Of a stretch of DNA of 64,000 nucleotides, positions 1 to 7,289 are shown one piece after another (positions within the stretch are counted from its first letter, which is position 1; every line of letters starts with the position of its first letter). The DNA comes from Candidatus Palauibacter polyketidifaciens (GTDB lineage: Bacteria; Gemmatimonadota; Gemmatimonadetes; Palauibacterales; Palauibacteraceae), in NCBI RefSeq assembly GCF_947581785.1, contig NZ_CANPVO010000033.1:1-64000 (forward strand), written 5' to 3'. The notes under the pieces are model-generated. The model saw only the letters and a program-made list of their open reading frames with translations, was not told the DNA's origin and ran no database searches. A program made the translations under genes and the position numbers.

Positions 1-1349
1 CGGACCTCTACCAGCTCACCATGCTCAAGGCGTACTGGGAACACGGGATGCGCGAGACGGCCGTGTTCGAGTTCTTCGTCCGCCGTCTCCCCCCGAATCG
101 CAATTTCCTGTTGGCTGCGGGCCTGGCTCAAGCTCTCGACTACCTGGAAGGCCTGCGTTTCGAGCCCGACGAACTCGAGTGGCTCGGCGGCCAGCCCGGC
201 TTCCCCCCCGCCTTCGTCGACTGGCTCGCCGATCTGCGCTTCACCGGGGATGTGGACGCCATGCCCGAGGGGACCGTCTTCTTCCCGGATGAACCGCTGC
301 TGCGCGTGACCGCGCCGCTCCCTCAGGCGCAACTCGTCGAGACACGACTCATCTCGCTGCTCAACTTCTCCTCCCTCATCGCCTCGAAGGCAGTCCGCTT
401 CCGGCTCGCGGCCCCGACGGCCCGGCTGGTGGACTTCGGCCTGCGGCGGGCACACGGCTCGGAAGCGGGGCTACTCGCCGCCCGGGCCGCCTATCTTGCC
501 GGCTTCGACGGCACGGCGACCGCACTTGCGGGCCAGCGCTGGGGGATCCCGACCTTCGGCACCATGGCCCATTCGTTTATCCAGGCGCACGACAGCGAAG
601 CCGAGGCCTTCATTCGCTTCGCCCGCGCCCATCCCGAGAACGCGGTGCTGCTCATCGACACGTACGACACCGAGGCGGGCGCGTCGAAAGTCGTGGAGAC
701 CGCGGCCGACCTCCTGGCCGAAGGCATCGAGATTGGGGCGGTGCGGCTCGATTCCGGAGACGTCGCGTCCCACGCCCGCAGCGTGCGCCGGATTCTGGAT
801 GACGGAGGCTGTCCCGGAGTCCGGATCTTCGCGAGCGGTTCGCTCGACGAGCACGGCGTGGCCCGGCTGGCCGACGTCCCGATCGATGGCTTCGGCATCG
901 GGGCCGCCCTCACCGTTTCCGCGGACGAGCCGGCGCTCGACAGCGTCTACAAACTTCAGGAGTACGCTGGCCGGCCACGCCGCAAGCGCTCGGAAGGGAA
1001 GGCGACGTGGCCGGGTCGCAAACAGGTCTTTCGCACCTGCGAACGCGGTCGACTCGCGCGCGATGTCCTGGGGCTCGACGACGAGGCATTGTCCGGCGAG
1101 GCCATGCTTGTGCCCGTGGCGCGCGCCGGAGCACGACTGCGGTCGGATCCCCCGCTGGAGGAGATCCGCGATCGTGTCCGAGCCTCGCTGGAAACGCTAC
1201 CGGCGGAGCTTCGGGGACTCGAGTCGGCTCCCACGCCGTTCCCGGTGGAACCATCGCCGGCCGTGCGTGAACTCGCCCGGGAGGTCGACCGCCGGACTTC
1301 CGGCGACGACGTCGGGGAGGGCTTCGCGGCGACCGGCACACCCGGCTAG
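1..1349 (+). CDS. pncB: Nicotinate phosphoribosyltransferase, 5'-truncated by window edge
   Basis: Converts nicotinate, PRPP and ATP to nicotinate mononucleotide, the entry step of NAD salvage from nicotinate; cytoplasmic. The reading frame is open to the window edge (first full codon at base 3) and reads DLYQLTM before the first internal ATG at 21, which is the usual N-terminal motif of this family, so the true start lies upstream and only a few residues are missing. Family landmarks include FFVRRLPPNRNFLLAAG near the N-terminus, GLRRAHG, GTMAHSFIQ and the phosphate-loop region VRLDSGD. About 448 residues are visible, matching bacterial NAPRTases. The amidohydrolase start is 33 bp beyond the stop, but the functions are not obviously linked. 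Confident in function; the exact start is not in view. Confidence 0.95.
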   Translation, partial: DLYQLTMLKAYWEHGMRETAVFEFFVRRLPPNRNFLLAAGLAQALDYLEGLRFEPDELEWLGGQPGFPPAFVDWLADLRFTGDVDAMPEGTVFFPDEPLLRVTAPLPQAQLVETRLISLLNFSSLIASKAVRFRLAAPTARLVDFGLRRAHGSEAGLLAARAAYLAGFDGTATALAGQRWGIPTFGTMAHSFIQAHDSEAEAFIRFARAHPENAVLLIDTYDTEAGASKVVETAADLLAEGIEIGAVRLDSGDVASHARSVRRILDDGGCPGVRIFASGSLDEHGVARLADVPIDGFGIGAALTVSADEPALDSVYKLQEYAGRPRRKRSEGKATWPGRKQVFRTCERGRLARDVLGLDDEALSGEAMLVPVARAGARLRSDPPLEEIRDRVRASLETLPAELRGLESAPTPFPVEPSPAVRELAREVDRRTSGDDVGEGFAATGTPG

Positions 1350-1382
1350 CTTTCTCAACACGACCGTGTTCGAGGAGGTCAA

Positions 1383-2726
1383 ATGAGGTTCGCCAAACTT
1401 TCTCTGGGGTTCGCCCTCGCCGCGTACGCCGCGGCTCCCTTCGCCGCGGCCGGCGAGCAAGCGTCGCAGACCGGCGCCACCGCCTTCGTCGGCGTGAACG
1501 TGATTCCGATGGATTCCGAGCGGGTCCTCACGGGACACACCGTCGTCGTGCGCGGCGACCGGATCGTCGCGGTCGGGCCGGCCGCCGAGGTCGACGTGCC
1601 GGACGGCGCTCGTCGCATCGACGGCGCCGGGAAGTACCTGATGCCGGGACTGTCGGAGATGCACGGACACACGCCGGGCGGCTTTCCGACCGACACCTTC
1701 CGCGAACAGGTGATGTTCCTCTACGCCGCGAACGGCGTGACGACCGTGCGGGGGATGCTCGGACTGCCCGGCGACCTGGAGTTGAAGGCCAGGGCGAACA
1801 CGGGCGAGATCTGGGGGCCGACGCTCTACCTCGCGGGTCCGAGCTTCAACGGCAACTCGGTCACGTCGCCGTCGCAGGCGGCGGAACGCGTGTGGATCCA
1901 GAAAGAGGAAGGGTGGGACCACCTGAAGATCCACCCGGGACTCACCGTGCCGGAGTACGACGCGCTTGCCGCCGCCGCCGCACAGGCCGGCATTCGCTTC
2001 GGGGGCCACGTCCCGGCCGATGTCGGGATCCGCCATGCCATCCTCATGGGACAGGAGACCTTCGACCACCTCGACGGCTACCTGGAGGAGGCGGGAGGCG
2101 TCCGCGGCCCCATGGACCCAGCGAAGCTGGAGGAACTGTTCGCGCTGACGATCGGCGCCCGGGCGTGGGTCGTGCCCACGATGGTCCTCTGGGAAGTGGG
2201 CGTCATCGGCTTCGGCGACCCCGAGGCGCTCGCGGCCTATCCCGAGATGCGCTACTGGCCTCCGCAGGGCGTCCAGGGCTGGAAGGACCGCCTCCAGGCG
2301 ATCCAGGCGCGCGGCAACTGGGACGTGGAGCAGGCGCGCCTCCACGCGAGTAACCGGACGCGTCTCCTCGGCATGATGAACGAGGCCGGCGTGGGCATCC
2401 TCATGGGCACGGACTCACCGCAGATGTTCAGCGTCCCCGGCTTCTCGCTCCACCGCGAACTCGCGGCGATGGCCGACGCCGGGATGTCGCCGTACGAGAT
2501 TCTCGCCAGCGGCACCCGGAACGTCGGGGACTACTTCCAGGGCTACGACACCTTCGGGACGGTGGCCGCCGGCCGGCGGGCCGATCTCATTCTGACGAAC
2601 ACGAACCCCCTCGACGACGTGGCGAACGTCGCGGACCGCGCCGGCGTCATGGTGCGCGGCGTGTGGAAGTCCGAGGAGGAGATCCAGCAGGGGCTGGCCG
2701 AGATCGCCGCCAGCTTCGGCAACTGA
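1383..2726 (+). CDS. Secreted metal-dependent amidohydrolase (imidazolonepropionase-like)
   Basis: 447 residues with an N-terminal signal peptide (MRFAKLSLGFALAAYAAAPFAAAG), so probably periplasmic. The amidohydrolase barrel begins with the HxH metal-binding pair at His94 and His96 (MHGHT), and further barrel signatures follow, including GHVPADVG and the late GTDSPQ aspartate motif. The C-terminal stretch DTFGTVAAGRRADLILTNTNPL is the small beta domain typical of this superfamily. A GAGGAGG ribosome-binding site sits just before ATG 1383. Such secreted amidohydrolases are abundant in Gemmatimonadota; substrates are mostly unknown (peptides, cyclic amides or prolyl compounds are possible). It is followed 24 bp later by a cupin gene and may share its transcript. 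Confidence 0.85.
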   Translation: MRFAKLSLGFALAAYAAAPFAAAGEQASQTGATAFVGVNVIPMDSERVLTGHTVVVRGDRIVAVGPAAEVDVPDGARRIDGAGKYLMPGLSEMHGHTPGGFPTDTFREQVMFLYAANGVTTVRGMLGLPGDLELKARANTGEIWGPTLYLAGPSFNGNSVTSPSQAAERVWIQKEEGWDHLKIHPGLTVPEYDALAAAAAQAGIRFGGHVPADVGIRHAILMGQETFDHLDGYLEEAGGVRGPMDPAKLEELFALTIGARAWVVPTMVLWEVGVIGFGDPEALAAYPEMRYWPPQGVQGWKDRLQAIQARGNWDVEQARLHASNRTRLLGMMNEAGVGILMGTDSPQMFSVPGFSLHRELAAMADAGMSPYEILASGTRNVGDYFQGYDTFGTVAAGRRADLILTNTNPLDDVANVADRAGVMVRGVWKSEEEIQQGLAEIAASFGN

Positions 2727-2749
2727 CGGAGACGCACGGGACGGAGACG

Positions 2750-3190
2750 ATGATGACGGAGAATGGAACCGTACGCGGCGTGGTCGAGCGCCACGAAGGG
2801 ATCATTACGGTGCGGGGTGGCGGCAGGCACCGGGCCTGGAACGGGATCGAATACAAGACCGGGATGTGGGCGGAGAACGTTGGCTCGAACGCCCTCTCCA
2901 TGAACGTGGCGATGATCCCGCCGGGCGGCGTCGCGAAAGCACACATCCATGTGGATTTCGAAGTGATGCTCTACATCCTCGCCGGGCGCGTCCGCCACGA
3001 GTTCGGGCCTCGGCTGGAGAAGACGCTCGACAACGAAGCGGGCGACTTCATCTTCATCGAACCCGGCGTCCCCCACGAGGTGTTCAACCTCAGCGACACC
3101 GAGCCCGTCGTCGCGGTGGTCGCGCGCTCGGACGCGCAGGAGTGGGAGAACATCGTCGACTTCCAGCGCCCCGTGCGAGACTCACGGTAG
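2750..3190 (+). CDS. Single-domain cupin protein
   Basis: 146 residues starting MMTENGTV. ATG 2750 is preferred over upstream in-frame codons because CGGAG lies just before it and the upstream codons overlap the amidohydrolase. The cupin core is clear: motif 1 GGVAKAHIHVDFEVMLYILAG supplies two histidines and a glutamate, and motif 2 is PGVPHEVFN with a further histidine, so a bound divalent metal is likely. There is no signal peptide. Single-domain cupins include isomerases, dioxygenases and sensors, so the specific activity cannot be read from sequence. It probably forms an operon with the preceding amidohydrolase (23 bp gap). Confidence 0.8.
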   Translation: MMTENGTVRGVVERHEGIITVRGGGRHRAWNGIEYKTGMWAENVGSNALSMNVAMIPPGGVAKAHIHVDFEVMLYILAGRVRHEFGPRLEKTLDNEAGDFIFIEPGVPHEVFNLSDTEPVVAVVARSDAQEWENIVDFQRPVRDSR

Positions 3191-3254
3191 ATGCCAGGGC
3201 GCGGGACGTTCGTGCGGGCACACCGGCGGCGGAGGGAGACGAACCATAGGTCTT

Positions 3255-3283
3255 GAAATATGAGCATTGAATGTTCATATTTC
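3255..3283. promoter_or_regulatory. AT-rich 14-bp inverted repeat upstream of the ATPase gene
   Basis: Arms 3255-3268 (gaaatatgagcatt) and 3270-3283 (aatgttcatatttc) are complementary at 13 of 14 positions around one central base. The element stands out in GC-rich surroundings and ends four bases before ATG 3288, where no Shine-Dalgarno sequence is visible. It could be an operator for autoregulation or a leader hairpin. The symmetry is direct observation; the function is inferred. Confidence 0.55.
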
Positions 3284-3287
3284 ATGG

Positions 3288-4454
3288 ATGATCGCTCGTC
3301 CCGCGCACGTCGCTGAACTCGTCCGGAAGCTGGACGCCAACCCGGTCGTCGCCTTGCTCGGCGCCCGCCAGGTGGGCAAGACGACGCTCGCCGGCATGCT
3401 GGCGAGCACCCTCGCCGAGACGCAACGTCCGGTCACGAGCTTCGACCTGGAAGATCCGCGCGACCTCGCCAGACTCGATGAGCCGACGCTCGCCCTGGAA
3501 CCCCTGCGCGGCCTGGTGATCATCGACGAAATCCAACGCAGGCCGGACCTCTTCCCCGTCCTGAGGGTGCTTGCGGACCGCCGGCCGAGACCCGCGCGCT
3601 TTCTCGTCCTGGGCAGCGCCTCGCCCGAGTTGCTGCGCCAGGGGTCGGAGTCCTTGGCGGGCAGAATCTCGTTTCACGATCTCGGCGGTCTCGATCTGGC
3701 CGAGGTCGGACCCGAGCGGTGGCGCAGGCTGTGGCTGCGGGGCGGATTCCCCAGGGCATGGCTGGCGCGCAACAATGAGGCGAGCGCGGAGTGGCGGCGC
3801 GACTTCATCCGAACGTTCGTGGAACGCGACCTGCCGAGCCTCGGCATTTCCCTGCCGCCGCGGCTCCTGCACGATTTTTGGACCATGCTCGCCCACTATC
3901 ACGGGCAGATCTGGAACGGGGCGGAACTGGGGCGCGCCTTTGGCATCGCACACACGACGGTCCGGCGCCACCTTGACCGCATGACCGGGGCCTACGTCAT
4001 GCGCCAGTTGCGGCCGTGGCGGGAGAACCTCGGCAAGCGCGTCGTCAAGTCGCCCAAGGTCTACATCGCCGACAGCGGTCTCCTGCACGCGCTGCTCGAT
4101 ATCCCGACGGCGCGCGACCTCGCGGCCCACCCCAAGGTCGGTGCGAGCTGGGAGGGATTCGCCCTCGAACAGGTCGTGCGCCGCCTGGGCGCCCGCCCGG
4201 AAGAGTGCTACTTCTGGGCCGTGCACGGCGGCCCGGAACTGGATCTTCTCGTGGTCCGCGGCCGGCGGCGTCGCGGCTACGAGTTCAAGCGCACCGACGC
4301 GCCCCGCGCCACGGCTTCCATGCACGCCGCGATGCGCCACCTCGGGCTTGACCAGCTGGATGTCGTGCATGTAGGAAACGATACCTTCCCGCTGACCGAC
4401 GGGGTCCGGGCGGTTGGCGGGGGAGACATATTCACCGCAGTCGCACCGCTGTAG
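3288..4454 (+). CDS. AAA ATPase with DUF4143 nuclease-like C-terminal domain
   Basis: 388 residues from ATG 3288; a TTG at 3267 would add seven residues but lies inside the palindrome. The N-terminal AAA_14 domain has Walker A GARQVGKTT (residues 25-33) and Walker B LVIIDEIQ. It is followed by LGSASPELL, a winged-helix-like segment (TVRRHLDRM) and the DUF4143 region, which contains KSPKVYIADSGLLHALL and a late charged core (ELDLLVV, YEFKRTD) resembling a PD-(D/E)XK fold. This family is widespread, often as isolated genes, and its cellular role is unresolved; defence or toxin-antitoxin-like roles have been suggested. It is convergent with the next gene, with a 56 bp gap. Family assignment is confident; no function is assigned. 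Confidence 0.88.
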   Translation: MIARPAHVAELVRKLDANPVVALLGARQVGKTTLAGMLASTLAETQRPVTSFDLEDPRDLARLDEPTLALEPLRGLVIIDEIQRRPDLFPVLRVLADRRPRPARFLVLGSASPELLRQGSESLAGRISFHDLGGLDLAEVGPERWRRLWLRGGFPRAWLARNNEASAEWRRDFIRTFVERDLPSLGISLPPRLLHDFWTMLAHYHGQIWNGAELGRAFGIAHTTVRRHLDRMTGAYVMRQLRPWRENLGKRVVKSPKVYIADSGLLHALLDIPTARDLAAHPKVGASWEGFALEQVVRRLGARPEECYFWAVHGGPELDLLVVRGRRRRGYEFKRTDAPRATASMHAAMRHLGLDQLDVVHVGNDTFPLTDGVRAVGGGDIFTAVAPL

Positions 4455-4510
4455 GCGGATCGGGCGCATCCGTAACGACATGGAGATCGACGAGCCCTTC
4501 CGCCGCGGCT

Positions 4511-6439
4511 TCAGAATCCGAGCGACGCAGTCTCCCGCCTCACGTCTCCCGCCGCGGTCATCACCCCGGTTTCCGGGTCGCGCCATGTCACCGTCGGAGC
4601 GCCGGCACGCCAGTTCCACAGGCCCCAGGAGCGCACATCGTGGCCCATGGCGCGCAGCGCCTCGGCCGTCTCCGCCGGGATCCGGTCCTCCATGTAGAGG
4701 ACGGCGGGATTCCGGTTCACCTCGCTCCCGGTAGCCGGGAAGTTGTAGCTGCCGAAACGGGGCTGGTCCAACGCCTGCTCGGGGGACATGCCCCACACCA
4801 CGACGTTCAGAAAGACCTGCAGGAGGCACTGCATCTGCTGGTCGCCGCCCGGGGTCGAGAGCCCCATGAACGGCTCACCATCCTTCACCACCAGGAGGGG
4901 AGAGTTCGTGTTCCGCGGGCGCTTGCCGGGCGCCATCACGTTGGCCAAGTCGGGGTCCAGGTTGAACTGGCCCATGCGGTTGCCGAGTCCGAAGCCCCAT
5001 CCCGGGATCATGGGCGTGAAGGTGTGGCCGTCGCTCTCGGTGAGAGAAAACACGTTGCCCTCGCCGTCCATCACATTCAGAGAGGAGGTGTCGAAGGAGG
5101 GGGCTCCAGCGTCGGCATCGTCCGACCCCCGATGCTCCGGCGCGGCGGCAACGGGCTGACCTTCCGGTACCACGAAGCTCGCGGGTGCGCCCTCCGCGAC
5201 CGCCGCCATCCGTACCGGATCGCCCCACGGAGGCATGTCCGGGAACGCGCGATTCTCGTCGATGAGCCCGATGCGCTCGCGCGCGTACGCCTTCCCGTAC
5301 AATCCCTCCGGAGCGGGCGCGAAATCCGGATCCCCGACGTACTTGTGGGCGTCCGCCATCGCGAGGTTGACCACCTGTGAGACGAGGTGGATGTACTCCG
5401 GTGTGTTGTAGCCCAGGGCGCGCAGGTCGTAGTTCTCCAGCATGTTGAGCATCAGGATGATGCGTGGCCCCTGGCTCCACCCGTCGCCGGCGTGCACGTC
5501 GTAGCCGTTGAAGCCGGTCGCCAGCGGCTCCTCCCACCGACTCTCGTATCCCGCCATGTCCTCATAGCGGACGATGCCGTCGTGCTCCCGGAAGAAGCGG
5601 TCCACATCGCGCGCGGGGTCCCCGCGGTAGAAGGCGTCCCGGGCGGCGCGGATTCCTTCGGAACGGCTTCTTCCCGCCGCCAGCGCCTGCTGCTCGGCCT
5701 CCATCATGTAGCGGATGAGCCGCCCCAGGTCGGCGTTCACCATGAGATCGCCCAGGCGCTGCTCGCCGACCCCGTTGGGGAACCAGAAGTCGCGATTATA
5801 CGGAAAGGCGAGGATCTCCTCCGTCTGATCCTCGGTCATCCATTTCTGCATCTTGTAGAGGTGATAGCCCTCCTCGGCGATGCGCAGCGTCGGCTGCGCG
5901 GCCTCGCCGAAACTGAGGGTGCCGAAGCGGTCGAGGGCGGCGAGCCAGACGTCCACGTCGGCGGGAATCAGCGCGTTGTTGATGGGCGACTTGCCGTGCT
6001 CGAGGAAGTAGTCGAGGGTGGCGAGCGCGGGTGAGGTTCCCGCGCCGACCCGGGTGATCACGCGATCCTCGGCCGCGCTGTAGATGATGAGCGGCGCGAC
6101 CCCGGTCCATCCCGCGTAGTCCATCTTGAGCGCCTTGAGCGCCATCCCCGCGGTCACCCCGGCATCGAAGGCGTTTCCTCCCGCCCTCAGCACGTCGTAA
6201 CCGGCCTGCGTGGCGAGATAGTGCCCGGAGGAGATCACCCCGTGCGTGCCCATGATCCGCGGCCGCATGGCTTCGACGTTGTCGGCGTCGTGGACCGCGC
6301 CGTGACTCCGGAACGGAGCGATGGTGGCGAAGACGCCTTCCTCGGCGGCTGCGGACTCCTCCGGGACGTCCATCCCCGGACTGCACGCCGCGACGAGTGC
6401 CAGAGCTGCGACTGCGATCACACGTGCGAAGGGCTTCAT
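4511..6439 (-). CDS. ggt: Gamma-glutamyltransferase family lipoprotein
   Basis: 642 residues from ATG 6439, chosen because AGGAGG precedes it and the N-terminus then reads as a lipoprotein signal ending in LVAAC. Members hydrolyse or transfer the gamma-glutamyl group of glutathione and related compounds and self-cleave before a catalytic threonine. The matching site is Thr451 in DTSSLNVMDGEGNVFSLTES. Upstream landmarks are GGNAFDAGV and GGDGG-like loops; the C-terminal part contains NSPLLV and STPGGDQQMQ. The usual TTH before the cleavage site is altered to DTSS, so activity needs testing. It lies 97 bp downstream of qhpE on the same strand and might be read through from the amine dehydrogenase operon, but this is inference. 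Confidence 0.88.
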   Translation of the reverse strand: MKPFARVIAVAALALVAACSPGMDVPEESAAAEEGVFATIAPFRSHGAVHDADNVEAMRPRIMGTHGVISSGHYLATQAGYDVLRAGGNAFDAGVTAGMALKALKMDYAGWTGVAPLIIYSAAEDRVITRVGAGTSPALATLDYFLEHGKSPINNALIPADVDVWLAALDRFGTLSFGEAAQPTLRIAEEGYHLYKMQKWMTEDQTEEILAFPYNRDFWFPNGVGEQRLGDLMVNADLGRLIRYMMEAEQQALAAGRSRSEGIRAARDAFYRGDPARDVDRFFREHDGIVRYEDMAGYESRWEEPLATGFNGYDVHAGDGWSQGPRIILMLNMLENYDLRALGYNTPEYIHLVSQVVNLAMADAHKYVGDPDFAPAPEGLYGKAYARERIGLIDENRAFPDMPPWGDPVRMAAVAEGAPASFVVPEGQPVAAAPEHRGSDDADAGAPSFDTSSLNVMDGEGNVFSLTESDGHTFTPMIPGWGFGLGNRMGQFNLDPDLANVMAPGKRPRNTNSPLLVVKDGEPFMGLSTPGGDQQMQCLLQVFLNVVVWGMSPEQALDQPRFGSYNFPATGSEVNRNPAVLYMEDRIPAETAEALRAMGHDVRSWGLWNWRAGAPTVTWRDPETGVMTAAGDVRRETASLGF

Positions 6440-6520
6440 CGCGTCATCCTCCTGTATCCGCTTGCTTCCCACACCCCTGAAGCTACTTCCGCGGATCGCT
6501 CCGGCAACGACGCAACCGGG

Positions 6521-6536
6521 CGCTCCCGCGGGAACG
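6521..6536. terminator. 16-bp inverted repeat abutting the qhpE stop codon
   Basis: CGCTCCCGCGGGAACG is a near-perfect palindrome (one mismatched pair) whose last base touches the qhpE stop codon (6537-6539). It is identical at 15 of 16 positions to 59572-59587, two bases past the stop of the S9 peptidase gene. There is no T-run, so an intrinsic terminator of classic type is not supported; an mRNA 3'-end or protein-binding element is possible. Confidence 0.4.
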
Positions 6537-7289
6537 TCAGACCGCGGTCAGCCCCTCCAGTGCGGCCAGGGCGTCGGCCCGACCACGCGCTTCCGGGAAG
6601 AGTTCGAGCGCGAGGGCGACGATGCCGGTCGCGTTCGCCACGGCGAAGCTGATGCCGTTGAGGTTGCGCGTCGGCGGGACGCCCGGAATGGGCCGCGGGT
6701 AGCCCGACGCATACAGGACGCGCCGCCCATCGCGGCGACCGATGCGGACGCGGTGCCGCGGCAGGTCCCAGTCGAGGCACACGCCGAGCGCGCCGGGGAG
6801 GCTGCCCGGCAGCCAGCGCTCTCCCTCGTGGGAATAGGCCGCGATGACGAGCGTTCCGGCTCGCGCGGCGTGCTCGACCGCGGGCTGCAGCATCTCGATG
6901 CGGCTCCGGCGGGGCGTTCCGAGGCTCAGATTGGCCAGCTGGCAGCCGCGCTCCCCGGCCCAGTCGATGGCCTTCGCCAGCGTCCGGGCGCTCGTCGCAA
7001 GTTCCTCGTGAAAGACGCGGACGACACGGACCCGCGCGCCCGGCGCCTTCTCCTGGATGGCCGCGGTCACGGCGGTCCCGTGGCCCAGCCGGTCGGTCAG
7101 GTCGTCGTGCTCGCGCCCGTCGGGGGTGAGCGCGATGCCGCCCGCCAGGAGCCCCAGGTGCGGATGGCCCGGATGCGCCCCGCTGTCGATGACCGCGATC
7201 GAGACGCCCCGGCCGGTCCGGCTCCAAAGCGGTGCCGCGCGCATCCGCACGGAGGGCGCCACGGGCGGTCCCGCGGCGGGCGCCGTCAC
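6537..7289 (-). CDS. qhpE: Subtilisin-like maturation protease of quinohemoprotein amine dehydrogenase
   Basis: 250-residue S8 family serine protease with the catalytic triad in place: Asp35 in AVIDSGAHPGHPH, His70 in LGHGTAV, and Ser214 in NLNGISFAVANATG; NLSLGTP supplies the substrate-binding region. There is no signal peptide and no long prodomain, as expected for the cytoplasmic QhpE that cuts the leader from the crosslinked gamma subunit. GTG 7289 overlaps the qhpF stop by four bases (GTGA), showing translational coupling. It is the last gene of the qhp block. In characterised operons qhpE also sits next to qhpF. The assignment rests on motifs plus context; on motifs alone it would be only a small subtilase. 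Confidence 0.92.
   Translation of the reverse strand: MTAPAAGPPVAPSVRMRAAPLWSRTGRGVSIAVIDSGAHPGHPHLGLLAGGIALTPDGREHDDLTDRLGHGTAVTAAIQEKAPGARVRVVRVFHEELATSARTLAKAIDWAGERGCQLANLSLGTPRRSRIEMLQPAVEHAARAGTLVIAAYSHEGERWLPGSLPGALGVCLDWDLPRHRVRIGRRDGRRVLYASGYPRPIPGVPPTRNLNGISFAVANATGIVALALELFPEARGRADALAALEGLTAV

Noticed and set aside
1357-1370. Inverted repeat aacacg/cgtgtt before the amidohydrolase
   Set aside because: Six-base arms are short enough to arise by chance, and it lies where a ribosome site and a gene gap explain the sequence.
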